DNA of 64,000 bases. Source: Streptomyces sp. VRA16 Mangrove soil (GTDB lineage: Bacteria; Actinomycetota; Actinomycetes; Streptomycetales; Streptomycetaceae). The notes beneath the pieces were generated by a model that worked only from the letters and a program-made list of their open reading frames with translations, was not told the origin of the DNA and made no database searches. Position 1 is the stretch's first letter. Each line of letters opens with the position of its first letter. The DNA lies in assembly GCF_017377775.1 (NCBI RefSeq), contig NZ_JAFVLN010000013.1, forward strand, positions 124,001-188,000, given 5' to 3'. Made by a program: the position numbers and the translations under genes. Shown piece after piece: positions 25,441-34,210 of the stretch.

Positions 25441-26178
25441 CTACGCCAGCCCGGCCACCAGCTCGGCCACGCTCTTGCGCCGCCCCGTGTAGAACGGGAC
25501 CTCTTCACGGACGTGACGCCGCGCCTCGGACGCCCGCAGGTGCCGCATGAGGTCGACGATGCGGTACAGCTCGTCGGCCTCGAACGCGAGGATCCACTCG
25601 TAGTCGCCGAGCGAGAACGACGCGACGGTGTTGGCGCGCACGTCGGGGTAGCCGCGGGCCATCTTGCCGTGGTCGGCGAGCATCTTGCGGCGCTCGTCGT
25701 CGGGCAGCAGGTACCAGTCGTAGGAGCGCACGAACGGGTAGACGGAGACGTAGTTGCGGGGCGTCTCGTCGGCCAGGAACGCCGGGATGTGCGAGCGGTT
25801 GAACTCGGCGGGGCGGTGCAGCGCCATGTTCGACCAGACCGGCTCCAGGGAGCGGCCCAGCTTGGTGCGGCGGAAGAGGTTGTACGCCTCCTGCAACTGG
25901 TCGGCGGTCTCGGCGTGCCACCAGATCATGAGGTCGGCGTCGGCGCGCAGGCCCGACACGTCGTAGGTGCCGCGGACCGTGACGTCCTTCGCGGCGAGCT
26001 GGTCGAACAGCTCCTGGACCTCGTCGGCGTACCCGGCCCGGTCCTCCGGCAGGACGTCCTTCAGCTTGAAGACCGACCAGAGCGTGTAGCGGATGACCTC
26101 GTTGAGGTCCTTCGCCAGCTTGCCCTTGTTCGGGATGCGGTCGGCGGCCGCGTCGGTGGTGGTGTTCTCGTCGCTCAT
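25441..26178 (-). CDS. hemQ: coproheme decarboxylase HemQ (chlorite-dismutase fold)
   Basis: A 245-residue enzyme that converts coproheme to protohaem b with peroxide in the coproporphyrin-dependent pathway of actinobacteria and firmicutes. Diagnostic segments are NEVIRYTLWSVFKL, DLMIWWHA, the YPFVRSYDWYLL stretch with the catalytic Tyr of actinobacterial enzymes, DHGKMARGY with the proximal-His region, and FSLGDYEWILAFE. The ATG at 26178 gives the usual MSDE start with GGAG 10 bases upstream. An ATG at 26187 overlapping the hemY stop (ATGA) would add three residues and is also plausible. It is co-transcribed with hemY. Confidence 0.96.
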   Translation of the reverse strand: MSDENTTTDAAADRIPNKGKLAKDLNEVIRYTLWSVFKLKDVLPEDRAGYADEVQELFDQLAAKDVTVRGTYDVSGLRADADLMIWWHAETADQLQEAYNLFRRTKLGRSLEPVWSNMALHRPAEFNRSHIPAFLADETPRNYVSVYPFVRSYDWYLLPDDERRKMLADHGKMARGYPDVRANTVASFSLGDYEWILAFEADELYRIVDLMRHLRASEARRHVREEVPFYTGRRKSVAELVAGLA

Positions 26179-26183
26179 GTCCT

Positions 26184-27734
26184 TCATTCTCCCGCTCCGC
26201 CGTGCAGGCTCTGCACCGGGTTCGCCTTCAGGTACTCGCGCGCGGCGGTGTCGCCGTCCAGCTCGTCCGCGGCCGCGTACGCGCTCGCGATGCAGGCCGG
26301 GATGCCCACGCCGTCGTACGCGGCTCCGCACACGGCGACGCCCGGCAGCTGCCCGATGTATCCACGGATCCGGGCGACGCGCTCCGCGTGGCCGACGGGG
26401 TACTGGGGCAGGCCGTCCTGCCAGCGCGTGACGTGGGCGTCGAGGGGGGTGGCGGTCAGTCCGGTGGCCTCGCGCAGGTCGCGGCGGGCGATGTCGATCA
26501 GCTCCGCGTCGTCGCGGGCCAGGTCCTTGTCGTCGCCGTACCGGCCGACCGAGGTCCGTACGAGGGTGAGGTCCGGGTTCTGCTCCGCGATCCAGCCCCA
26601 CTTGTGCGAGGCGAAGGTGGCGGCCTTGATGGTGCGGCCGTCGACCGGCGGGACGAGGAAGCCGCTGCCCGGCGGGAGGTCGGCCCGCGCCTTGTCGTAG
26701 GCCAGGGTGATCAGGGCCATGCTGGCGTACTCGATGCCGCGCAGTTCCTGGGCCGCGTTGGGCGATGCCGTCCGCAGCAGGCTGGCGGCGGGCTGGGCGG
26801 GGAGCGCGATGATCACTTGGGTCGCTTCAAAGGTGCGGCCCGATTCCGTGACCACGCGCCACAGGGGTTCGCGGGGCGTCGTCGGGTTCTCGTCGTCCGT
26901 GACCGGTCGCGCGCCGCGGCGCAGCCGCTGATCGGCGCTGCCTCGCGCCCCCAGCTGCACCGCCCGCTCCCCCAGTACGATCTCGCCGCCTCTTTCGCGC
27001 ACCGCGTCCGCCACCGCGCCCGGCAGCGTGCCGATGCCGCCCTCGACGCCCATGAAGACCGGGGTCGGGTCGGCCGCCGGCTGCGGGGCCCTGGCCTGGA
27101 TCGCGCGGACCGCCTCCGTCAGGGACGTGTGGCGGCGGGCCTCCTCGAAGAGCTGGGGGACGGCGCTGCGCAGGGAGATGCGGTAGGCGTCGCCCGCGTA
27201 GACACCGCCGAGGAGCGGTTCGACGAGACGGTCGACGACCTCGCGGCCGAGGCGGGCCGCGACGTACTCGCCGACCGCGACGTCGTCGCCGATCGGGGTG
27301 GGCGGCAGCTCGGCGTCCCGCTCGATGCGGGCGAGGCCCTCGTCGGAGAGGACGCCGGCGAGCGCGTCGGCGGAGCCGGGGACGCCCATGACGTGGCCCT
27401 TGGGCATGGGGCGCAGGGCGTCGCGGGTCCAGATCGAGGCGGTCGCGGTCGACGGCGGCTGCAGGCGGTCGCCGAGGCCGACCTCTCTGGCGAGGCCGAC
27501 GGCCTCGGGGCGGCGTGCCAGCATCGACTCGGCGCCGAGGTCGATGCGCGCGCCGGCGATCTCGCCCGCGCGCAGTTTTCCGCCGAGCCGGTCGGAACTC
27601 TCCAGGACCGTGACCCGGACACCGGGGCTGCGGTCGAGCAATCGGTGGGCGGCCGCGAGGCCCGCGATCCCTCCGCCGATGACCAGGACGTCCCTGACGG
27701 TTTCCGTTTCCGTACGTGTGTCCGCTTCGCGCAT
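26184..27734 (-). CDS. hemY: HemY-type coproporphyrinogen III / protoporphyrinogen oxidase
   Basis: A 516-residue FAD enzyme. The N-terminal dinucleotide loop is VIGGGIAGLAAAH (about residues 18-30), followed by LESSDRLGGKL. The C-terminal AD-binding motif is VAVCGAAYDGVGIPACI near residue 475. In organisms with HemQ, this oxidase forms coproporphyrin III before iron insertion. An unusual Arg/Pro-rich insert lies at about residues 265-290 (SADQRLRRGARPVTDDENPT). The start is ATG at 27732-27734, with a plausible longer N-terminus before the FAD fold. It overlaps or abuts hemQ. The hemE gene of the same pathway is about 12 kb to the right. Confidence 0.95.
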   Translation of the reverse strand: MREADTRTETETVRDVLVIGGGIAGLAAAHRLLDRSPGVRVTVLESSDRLGGKLRAGEIAGARIDLGAESMLARRPEAVGLAREVGLGDRLQPPSTATASIWTRDALRPMPKGHVMGVPGSADALAGVLSDEGLARIERDAELPPTPIGDDVAVGEYVAARLGREVVDRLVEPLLGGVYAGDAYRISLRSAVPQLFEEARRHTSLTEAVRAIQARAPQPAADPTPVFMGVEGGIGTLPGAVADAVRERGGEIVLGERAVQLGARGSADQRLRRGARPVTDDENPTTPREPLWRVVTESGRTFEATQVIIALPAQPAASLLRTASPNAAQELRGIEYASMALITLAYDKARADLPPGSGFLVPPVDGRTIKAATFASHKWGWIAEQNPDLTLVRTSVGRYGDDKDLARDDAELIDIARRDLREATGLTATPLDAHVTRWQDGLPQYPVGHAERVARIRGYIGQLPGVAVCGAAYDGVGIPACIASAYAAADELDGDTAAREYLKANPVQSLHGGAGE

Positions 27735-27877
27735 GCTCCCACTCTCTCAGAACCGGGGCGGAGTTCCGGCGAGCCCGGACCGTTACCGGTTCGCCGCCGG
27801 GTCGCGACGAACGAAACGGCGCCTGGTGCGTCGAAGGAGGCGTCCGTCGACCGACACGTCCTTCGGGGGGTACATCC

Positions 27878-28882
27878 ATGCATGTTTCCGGTTCGCGCAC
27901 GGCGGCGCGGCTGCGGCCGCTGCACGCCCTGGCCCTGCTGCTGCTCGCCGCCGCGCTCGCGCTGACGGGGTGCTCGGGGGCGAACAGCTCCTCGGACTCC
28001 GGTGACGGGGACAAGGCCGCGGCCGGTGGCAAGGCGGCCTCCCGGGAGAAGGGCGCCGCCGACGGCGCGAGCGACTCCGGCAAGAGCAGCGCCAGGAAAC
28101 CTCCGAGGCTCACCGGCGTGCACATCATCCGCACCGCCTCGCTCTCGGTCCGCGTCAAGGACGTGCCGGACGCGCTCGACCGGGCGCGCACCGCCACCGA
28201 GGACGCGGGCGGCTACGTGGGCAACGAGACGACCGACCGCGACGGCGACGGCCGCGAGCGCACCCGGGTCACCCTACGGGTGCCGCAGGAGTCGTACGAG
28301 GAGGTGATCGGGCAACTCGCGGGCACGGGACGTCTATTGTCGCGGAACGTGACCGCCAAGGACGTCACGGACCAGGTGGTCGACGTGGACAGCCGCGTCG
28401 CGTCGCAGCGGGCGAGCGTGGCGCGGGTCCGTGAACTCATGGACCGCGCGACCAAGTTGAGTGACGTGGTGACCCTGGAGGGCGAACTCAGCAGCCGGGA
28501 GTCCGAGTTGGAGGCGCTGCTCGCCCAGCAGGCGTCGCTGAAGGACCGGACGACGATGGCGACGATCACCCTCAGCCTGTCCCAGGCCCCGGTGAAGGCG
28601 GCCGACGGGGACGACGGCACCGGGTTCACGGACGCGCTGTCCGGCGGCTGGAACGCCTTCGTGACATTCCTGAAGTGGATCGGGATCGTGCTCGCGGCCG
28701 TGCTGCCGTTCGCGGCGCTGGTGGCCCTGTCGGCGCTGGTGTGGCTGCGGGTGGTGCGGCCCCGGCTGTCGCGGCGCCCCGCGCCGCGGCCCGTGCACAC
28801 GGCGCTCGGCCCGCTGCCCGCCCACCCGAGGAGCGAGCCGGACGAGCCAAAGGAGCAGGACGAGCACGACGAGCAGGACTGA
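27878..28882 (+). CDS. DUF4349 lipoprotein
   Basis: A 334-residue lipoprotein. The signal ends in a clear lipobox LTGC near residue 31. A disordered Ser/Gly/Lys/Asp linker follows, and then the DUF4349 domain (HIIRTASLSVRVKDVPDAL, about residues 86-104, through TTMATITLSLSQ). This domain resembles the extracellular part of zinc-regulated anti-sigma-like proteins. A coiled coil lies at about 165-215. A C-terminal transmembrane helix (about 268-290) is followed by a charged tail rich in Asp/Glu/Lys. It therefore has both a lipid anchor and a membrane helix. The ATG at 27878 follows a GGGGGG stretch. It is divergent from hemY. Confidence 0.88.
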   Translation: MHVSGSRTAARLRPLHALALLLLAAALALTGCSGANSSSDSGDGDKAAAGGKAASREKGAADGASDSGKSSARKPPRLTGVHIIRTASLSVRVKDVPDALDRARTATEDAGGYVGNETTDRDGDGRERTRVTLRVPQESYEEVIGQLAGTGRLLSRNVTAKDVTDQVVDVDSRVASQRASVARVRELMDRATKLSDVVTLEGELSSRESELEALLAQQASLKDRTTMATITLSLSQAPVKAADGDDGTGFTDALSGGWNAFVTFLKWIGIVLAAVLPFAALVALSALVWLRVVRPRLSRRPAPRPVHTALGPLPAHPRSEPDEPKEQDEHDEQD

Positions 28883-28909
28883 CGGGTCGGGCCCACGTAG
28901 CGTGGGCCC

Positions 28910-30295
28910 ATGACTGCTGAGCGACTTGTGGTGATCGGCGGCGACGCGGCGGGCATGTCCGCCGCGTCCCAGGCACGCCGCCTGAAGGGCCCGGACGAGC
29001 TGGAGATCGTGGCGTTCGAGCGGGGGCACTTCACCTCGTACTCGGCGTGCGGGATCCCGTACTGGGTGGGCGGCGAGGTCGGCGAGCGGGACGACCTGAT
29101 CGCGCGGTCGCCCGAGGAGCACCGGGCGCGGGACATCGATCTGCGGATGCGGACCGAGGTCGTGGAGATCGACGCCGAGGGGCGGCGGGTGCGGGCCCGT
29201 GACGTCGACAGCGGGGCCGAGTCCTGGACGTCGTACGACAAGCTCGTGATCGCGACGGGCGCCCGCCCGGTCCGGCCCGAGCTGCCGGGGATCGACGCGG
29301 CGGGGGTGCACGGGGTGCAGACGCTCGACGACGGGCAGGCGCTGCTCGACACGCTGCACGCGGCTCGCGGCACCAGAGCGGTGGTCGTGGGCGCCGGTTA
29401 CATCGGGGTCGAGATGGCCGAGGCGCTGGTGCACCGCGGGTACGAGGTGACGGTCGTGCACCGCGGGGCCGAGCCGATGTCGACGCTGGACGCGGACATG
29501 GGCCGGCTGGTGCGCGAGGCGATGACCGGTATGGGCATCAGGATGGTCGCCGGCGCCGAGGTCACGAAGATCCTCACCGGGGACGACGGGCGGGTGCGGG
29601 CCGTGGCAACTCAGGACGACGAATTCCCGGCGGACGTCGTGGTGCTGGGCATCGGCGTGACACCCGAGACCTCGCTGGCCCGGGCCGCGGGACTGCCGCT
29701 CGGCGCGTACGGCGGGCTGCTCACGGACCTGTCGATGCGGGTGCGCGGACCCGTCGCAGGAGGGGTCATCTGGGCGGGCGGCGACTGCGTCGAGGTCCTC
29801 GACCTGGTGTCGCGACGCGAGCGGCACATCGCGCTCGGCACGCACGCCAACAAGCACGGGCAGATCATCGGGTCGAACGTGGGCGGGGGGTACGGCACGT
29901 TCCCCGGGGTCGTCGGCACGGCGGTCAGCAAGGTGTGCGACCTGGAGATCGCGCGGACCGGTCTGCGCGAGAAGGACGCGCGCCGGGCCGGGCTCCAGTA
30001 CGTGACGGCCACCATCGAGTCGACGAGCCGGGCGGGGTACTACCCCGGGGCCGCCCTGATGACGGTGAAGATGCTCGCCGAGCGGCGCACCGGACGGCTG
30101 CTCGGGGTGCAGATCGTGGGCCGTGAGGGCGCCGCGAAGCGGGTCGACGTGGCGGCGGTCGCGCTGACCGCGGGGATGACGGTGGAGCAGATGACGGCGC
30201 TGGACCTGGGCTACGCCCCGCCGTTCTCGCCCGTGTGGGACCCGGTGCTCGTAGCGGCGCGCAAGGCGGTGGCGGCGGTCCGGGCGCAGGGATAG
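28910..30295 (+). CDS. FAD-dependent pyridine nucleotide-disulfide oxidoreductase (CoA-disulfide reductase / NADH oxidase type)
   Basis: A 461-residue flavoenzyme. The FAD loop VIGGDAAGMSAAS is at about residues 8-20. The single active-site cysteine is in SYSACGIPY (Cys47 or so), as in CoA-disulfide reductases and NADH oxidases. The NAD loop VVVGAGYIGVEMAEAL is at about 161-176, and GVIWAGGDCVEV is the second FAD motif. The C-terminal dimerisation domain runs from about residue 330. Likely role is NAD(P)H-dependent reduction of a low-molecular-weight disulfide or of oxygen. ATG start 28 bp after the DUF4349 gene, so possibly co-transcribed. Confidence 0.92.
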   Translation: MTAERLVVIGGDAAGMSAASQARRLKGPDELEIVAFERGHFTSYSACGIPYWVGGEVGERDDLIARSPEEHRARDIDLRMRTEVVEIDAEGRRVRARDVDSGAESWTSYDKLVIATGARPVRPELPGIDAAGVHGVQTLDDGQALLDTLHAARGTRAVVVGAGYIGVEMAEALVHRGYEVTVVHRGAEPMSTLDADMGRLVREAMTGMGIRMVAGAEVTKILTGDDGRVRAVATQDDEFPADVVVLGIGVTPETSLARAAGLPLGAYGGLLTDLSMRVRGPVAGGVIWAGGDCVEVLDLVSRRERHIALGTHANKHGQIIGSNVGGGYGTFPGVVGTAVSKVCDLEIARTGLREKDARRAGLQYVTATIESTSRAGYYPGAALMTVKMLAERRTGRLLGVQIVGREGAAKRVDVAAVALTAGMTVEQMTALDLGYAPPFSPVWDPVLVAARKAVAAVRAQG

Positions 30296-30306
30296 CGCTT
30301 GCTCGC

Positions 30307-30335
30307 GCACAGGGTGGCCACAGGGCGCCCTGTGC
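30307..30335 (+). terminator. stem-loop after the FAD oxidoreductase gene
   Basis: GCACAGGG (30307-30314) pairs with CCCTGTGC (30328-30335), 12 bp past the stop. It marks the boundary before the polysaccharide locus. Confidence 0.6.
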
Positions 30336-30361
30336 CGGTGGCCGATTCGAATCCCCAGGTG

Positions 30362-30378
30362 GAAGCGGTTACCGGTTC
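30362..30378. promoter_or_regulatory. candidate operator upstream of the polysaccharide locus
   Basis: GAAGCGGT-T-ACCGGTTC is a 17-bp imperfect palindrome (7 of 8 positions paired), of the shape bound by LacI-family proteins. It lies about 300 bp upstream of the first gene of the locus. No LacI gene is adjacent, so the regulator is unknown. Confidence 0.4.
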
Positions 30379-30675
30379 AACTCCGCCATGAAACGTGTAA
30401 GGAGCACCCAGCGCGCTGAGCGGCTGCGCCGCCATAGAACCCTTCGCTCCGGCGAAGCCCGGCACCCCCGAGGGCGACCGGCAGCACCACTTACTCGTTG
30501 CCATCCCTTTTCCGCCAGGTTTCACAGAATCCGCACACAGCCCCTGATGGCGCCTCACTATGTGACGCGTCAGAGCGGCACGAACACGGACTGCGACCCG
30601 TGGGCGTGCCGCTGGGGGGCGGGCGCACGACGGTGGGGAGCCGTCGGGTGCGCACCGGGAGGGGACCACAACCAC
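30379..30675 (+). other. long leader/promoter region of the polysaccharide locus
   Basis: No gene is supported here. Visible structure: a hairpin CTTCGC-TCCG-GCGAAG at 30442-30457; a perfect TGACGCGTCA palindrome at 30563-30572 overlapping TCAC-TAT-GTGA; and a two-tier hairpin just before the ribosome site, GCGCAC (30623-30628) with GTGCGC (30648-30653) enclosing GACGG (30629-30633) with CCGTC (30641-30645). The last one could control translation of the first gene. I saw no known riboswitch consensus. Confidence 0.5.
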
Positions 30676-32694
30676 ATGAAACGCTCTGCACGAGCGGCGG
30701 CTCTCGGCGCCGGCGCTCTGCTCCTTGCGCTCGCGCCGCCCGTGACCGGGGCGGCGGCGGACGAGCAGCCGCGCATCGATCTGCGGGTTCTGGTGGTGAC
30801 CGACGGCGGCCCGGCCACCGCCGCGCTCACGGCCGAACTCACCAGCCAGGGAACGCCGTTCACGACGCTGGACCTCAGACGGGCGGACCGTCCGGTGATC
30901 GACGCGGCGTTCCTCGCCGACACCGTCGACGGGCGGCCGCGGGCCAGGTTCCAGGCGGTCGTCCTGCCCGACGACAACCCGTTCGGCGCCGGCTCGGCGG
31001 AGGCGACGGCGCTCGCCGACTACGAGCGTACGTATGCGATCCCGCAGGTCGACGCGTACACGTACGCGCGGGCCGACGTGGGTCTGCAGCCGCCCGGGTT
31101 CAGTGGCCCCCTGGACGGCACCGCGGCCGCGGTCACCGACGCGGGGAGATCCGGGCCCTTCGGGTATCTGGCGGGCTCGGTGCCGTTCGAGGACAACTCG
31201 CCCTCGGTGGACGAGAGTTACGGCTTCCTGGCCCGGCCCGCCGAGGGCGCCGACTTCACCCCGTACGTGGACGCGGCGATCCCCGGGACGGGCGAACGGG
31301 GCTCCCTGGTCGGCGAGTTGCGGCACGACGGGCGCCGCGAGCTCGTCGTCACGTTCGTCTACAACGAGTACCAGCAGCAGTTCCGGCTGCTCGCGCGCGG
31401 CATCGTCGACTGGATGACGCAGGGCGTGCGTCTGGGCGCCTCGCGCAACTACTTCGCGGTGCACGTCGACGACGTGTTCGCGGCGGACGACCGCTGGGAC
31501 TCCACGCTCAACTGCACGCCGGGCGACGTGGACTGCCCGCCCGGGGAGGGCACCCCGGACGACATCCGGATGACGGCGGCCGACGCCACGTACGCCGCCG
31601 GGTGGTCGCGGCAGCGCGGGTTCACCCTCGACCTGGTCTACAACGGCGGCGGCAGCGAGCTGTACCGGGAGGAGAACGGCGGCTCGGACGCGCTCGCCGA
31701 CCGGCTCGTCGCCGACAAGGCGGACTTCCGCTGGGTCAACCACACCTACAACCACCCCTTCCTCGGCTGTGTGCAGGACGTCACCGTCGTGCCCTGGAAG
31801 TGCGCGACGAACGCCGACGGCTCCACGCGGTACGTGTCGACGGCGGAGATCTCCCAGCAGATCTCCGACAACCGGGAGTGGGGCGACCGCAACGGACTCG
31901 CCCTGAACGACGCCGAGTTGGTGACCGGTGAGCACTCGGGCCTGCGCGTCCTGCCCCAGCAGCCGGACGACAACCCGAACCTGGTGCCCGCCCTCACGGC
32001 GAACGGCATCACGTCGCTCGGTTCGGACGCCTCACGCGACCCGGCCCAGCGGCAGGTCGGCCCGGCCCTGACCGTGCCGCGCCACCCCATGAACGTCTTC
32101 TACAACGCGGGCAGGGCGACCGACGAGGTCGACGAGTACAACTGGATCTACACCTCGAAGGCGGACGGCGGCAGCGGCATCTGCGAGGGTTCGACGACCA
32201 CGACCTGCCTGGACGCCCCGCTGGACACGGCGACCGGCTACGCCTCGTACATCGTGCCGCTGGAGACGAGGACGGCGCTCGGCCACGTGCTGTCCAACGA
32301 CCCGCGCCCGCACTTCGTCCACCAGTCGAACTTCGCCGAGGACCGTATCGCCTACCCGGTCCTGAACGGCGTACTGGACACCTACGCCTCGCTGTTCACC
32401 TCCGCCGTCCCCGTGGTGAACCTGCCGATGGCGGACATCGGCAGGGAGATGAAGCGGCGGGCCGCGTGGCACTCCGCGGTGGACAACGGCACGGTGACCG
32501 CCTACCGGATCGGCACCTCGGTGACGGTGCGGGCGCCCGACGGCGTCGCGGTCACGGCGACGGCGCCGACCGGCACGGTCCAGCAACTCACCGCAGGAAC
32601 ACAGGACTTCGGCTCCACCTATGCGGGCAGAACGTCGGGCTGGGTGTCACCGGACGTCTCCCAGAACGCCGTGACGCTGAACCTGCCCGCCTGA
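30676..32694 (+). CDS. secreted Agd3-like (CE18) polysaccharide deacetylase
   Basis: A 672-residue secreted protein with a signal peptide (about residues 1-28, cleavage after GAAA). It matches the overall layout of Agd3, the fungal galactosaminogalactan deacetylase: an N-terminal flavodoxin-like/Rossmann region (DLRVLVVTDGG from residue 35), a middle domain, and a NodB-like deacetylase barrel. The metal/catalytic motifs are HVDDVF at 263-268 (aspartate pair) and HTYNHPF with His356 and His360. A C-terminal beta domain (VTVRAPDGVAVTATA) could bind glycan. It should deacetylate an extracellular N-acetylgalactosamine polymer. ATG follows GGGAGGGG. It is the first gene of the locus; pelF starts 49 bp later. 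Assignment to CE18 is by motif memory, not by a search. Confidence 0.82.
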   Translation: MKRSARAAALGAGALLLALAPPVTGAAADEQPRIDLRVLVVTDGGPATAALTAELTSQGTPFTTLDLRRADRPVIDAAFLADTVDGRPRARFQAVVLPDDNPFGAGSAEATALADYERTYAIPQVDAYTYARADVGLQPPGFSGPLDGTAAAVTDAGRSGPFGYLAGSVPFEDNSPSVDESYGFLARPAEGADFTPYVDAAIPGTGERGSLVGELRHDGRRELVVTFVYNEYQQQFRLLARGIVDWMTQGVRLGASRNYFAVHVDDVFAADDRWDSTLNCTPGDVDCPPGEGTPDDIRMTAADATYAAGWSRQRGFTLDLVYNGGGSELYREENGGSDALADRLVADKADFRWVNHTYNHPFLGCVQDVTVVPWKCATNADGSTRYVSTAEISQQISDNREWGDRNGLALNDAELVTGEHSGLRVLPQQPDDNPNLVPALTANGITSLGSDASRDPAQRQVGPALTVPRHPMNVFYNAGRATDEVDEYNWIYTSKADGGSGICEGSTTTTCLDAPLDTATGYASYIVPLETRTALGHVLSNDPRPHFVHQSNFAEDRIAYPVLNGVLDTYASLFTSAVPVVNLPMADIGREMKRRAAWHSAVDNGTVTAYRIGTSVTVRAPDGVAVTATAPTGTVQQLTAGTQDFGSTYAGRTSGWVSPDVSQNAVTLNLPA

Positions 32695-32743
32695 TCCCGC
32701 ACTCCGCCCCCACATCCGTAACGAACGCCCGCGGAGCCCCACC

Positions 32744-34210
32744 ATGCCCGAAGTCCCGTATCCGTTACGTTCCGGCCCTCATGTCACCCTGCTGACCGAA
32801 GGCACCTATCCGCACAGCCACGGCGGCGTCAGCGTCTGGTGCGACCAGCTCGTCTCCGGCATGCCCGACGTCCGCTTCGACGTGCTCGCGGTCACCGGCA
32901 CCGGCCGCGAGTCCCTCGCCTGGGAACTGCCCCCGCACGTGTCGGCGCCGACGGTGCTGCCCATGTGGGGCCCGGCACCGCAGGGCAGGCCCCCGCTCGG
33001 CCGCCCGCTCCGCCGACTCCTCACCGTCTACGAGCAGTTCGTCACGGCCCTCCTCGAACCGGCGGCGGAGGACGACTTCTCCCCCGCCCTGTACGAACTG
33101 GGCCGGCACGCCCGCGCCGGCACGCTCTCGCCGATGCTGCGCGGGGACGCGGCGGTGCAGGTCCTGGCGGCGGTGTGGAACCGGCCCGGCCTCGACGTCG
33201 CCGCGGCCCGCCCCACCCTGCACGACGCGGTCACCGCGACGACCCTGCTGGAACACGCCCTGCGCCCTCTGGCCGCACGCCCGCCCGAGCACGGCGTCGC
33301 ACACGCGGTGAGTGGCGGCATCGCGGCCCTCCCGGGCCTGATGGCCCGTCAACTCCATGGCGTGCCGCTGCTCTTGACCGAGCACGGGGTGTATCTGCGC
33401 GAGCGCTATCTGGGCTACCGGACGGGCCCGTACGCCTGGCCGGTGAAGGCGCTGCTGCTGGGCTTCTTCCGGCTGCTCGCCGAGGAGACGTACCGCAGGG
33501 CCGCGCTGATCACTCCCGGCAATCGCTACAACCGGCTGTGGGAGGAGCGGGGCGGCGCCGATCCGGCGCTGATCCGCACGGTCTACAACGGCGTGGACCC
33601 GGCGGCGTTCCCGCCGGCCGGCCCCGAACCGGAGCGTCCCACGCTCAGCTGGGCCGGCCGGGTCGACCCGATCAAGGACCTGGAGACGCTGATCCGCGCG
33701 TTCGCCGTGGTCCAACAGAACGTCACCGACGCGCAGTTGAGGCTGTTCGGCGGCACTCCACGGGGCGGCGAGGGGTACCGGGAACGCTGCGAGGCACTGG
33801 CGGCCTCCCTCGGCGTCGGCGACGCGGTGCGTTTCGAGGGCCGCGTGGAACACATCAAGGACGCCTACGCGGCGGGCAACGTCGTGATGCTCTCCAGCAT
33901 CAGCGAGGGCTTTCCGTTCACGCTCATCGAGGCGATGTCGTGCGGCCGCGCCACCGTCTCCACGGACGTCGGCGGGGTCCGCGAGGCGGTCGGCCCGACC
34001 GGCCTGGTCGTCCCGCCCCGCGACCCGCAGGCGATGGCGCGGGCGGCCCTGGAGCTCCTCTCCGACGGCCCGCGCAGGGCGGCGATGGGCGAGGCGGCCC
34101 GCCTGCGGGTGATCGAACAGTTCACACTGCGGCAGACCGTGGAAGCGTTCCGCGGCATCTACGAGGAACTGGGCGCGGGCGGCCCGCGGTCGGCCGGGGT
34201 GGCGGCATGA
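32744..34210 (+). CDS. pelF: PelF-type GT4 glycosyltransferase, TTA codon at position 8
   Basis: A 488-residue cytoplasmic glycosyltransferase. The N-terminal LLTEGTYPHSHGGVSVW (residues 16-32) is the hallmark of PelF, the polymerase-type enzyme of Pel polysaccharide (partly deacetylated GalNAc-rich glycan). The GT-B C-terminal domain shows LSWAGRVDPIKDLETLI (donor-site Arg/Lys) and the EX7E-like SEGFPFTLIEAMSCGR. A YNGVDP motif links the lobes. Codon 8 (32765-32767) is TTA, read by the bldA tRNA in streptomycetes, so the enzyme may only be made late in growth. It overlaps the next gene by ATGA. Confidence 0.93.
   Translation: MPEVPYPLRSGPHVTLLTEGTYPHSHGGVSVWCDQLVSGMPDVRFDVLAVTGTGRESLAWELPPHVSAPTVLPMWGPAPQGRPPLGRPLRRLLTVYEQFVTALLEPAAEDDFSPALYELGRHARAGTLSPMLRGDAAVQVLAAVWNRPGLDVAAARPTLHDAVTATTLLEHALRPLAARPPEHGVAHAVSGGIAALPGLMARQLHGVPLLLTEHGVYLRERYLGYRTGPYAWPVKALLLGFFRLLAEETYRRAALITPGNRYNRLWEERGGADPALIRTVYNGVDPAAFPPAGPEPERPTLSWAGRVDPIKDLETLIRAFAVVQQNVTDAQLRLFGGTPRGGEGYRERCEALAASLGVGDAVRFEGRVEHIKDAYAAGNVVMLSSISEGFPFTLIEAMSCGRATVSTDVGGVREAVGPTGLVVPPRDPQAMARAALELLSDGPRRAAMGEAARLRVIEQFTLRQTVEAFRGIYEELGAGGPRSAGVAA

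Noticed and set aside
30337..30390. tRNA-like words (GATTCGAATCC and GGTTCAACTCC) after the FAD oxidoreductase gene
   Set aside because: The T-arm stems do not pair and no acceptor, D or anticodon arm can be drawn, so I do not call a tRNA or an attachment site.
30600..30660. c-di-GMP riboswitch before the polysaccharide locus
   Set aside because: The hairpins do not show the conserved core of a known c-di-GMP riboswitch class; kept only as an unassigned leader structure.
30391..30675. upstream extension of the deacetylase gene from an ATG at 30388
   Set aside because: It would bury the signal peptide about 96 residues in; the ATG at 30676 with GGGAGGGG fits a secreted protein.
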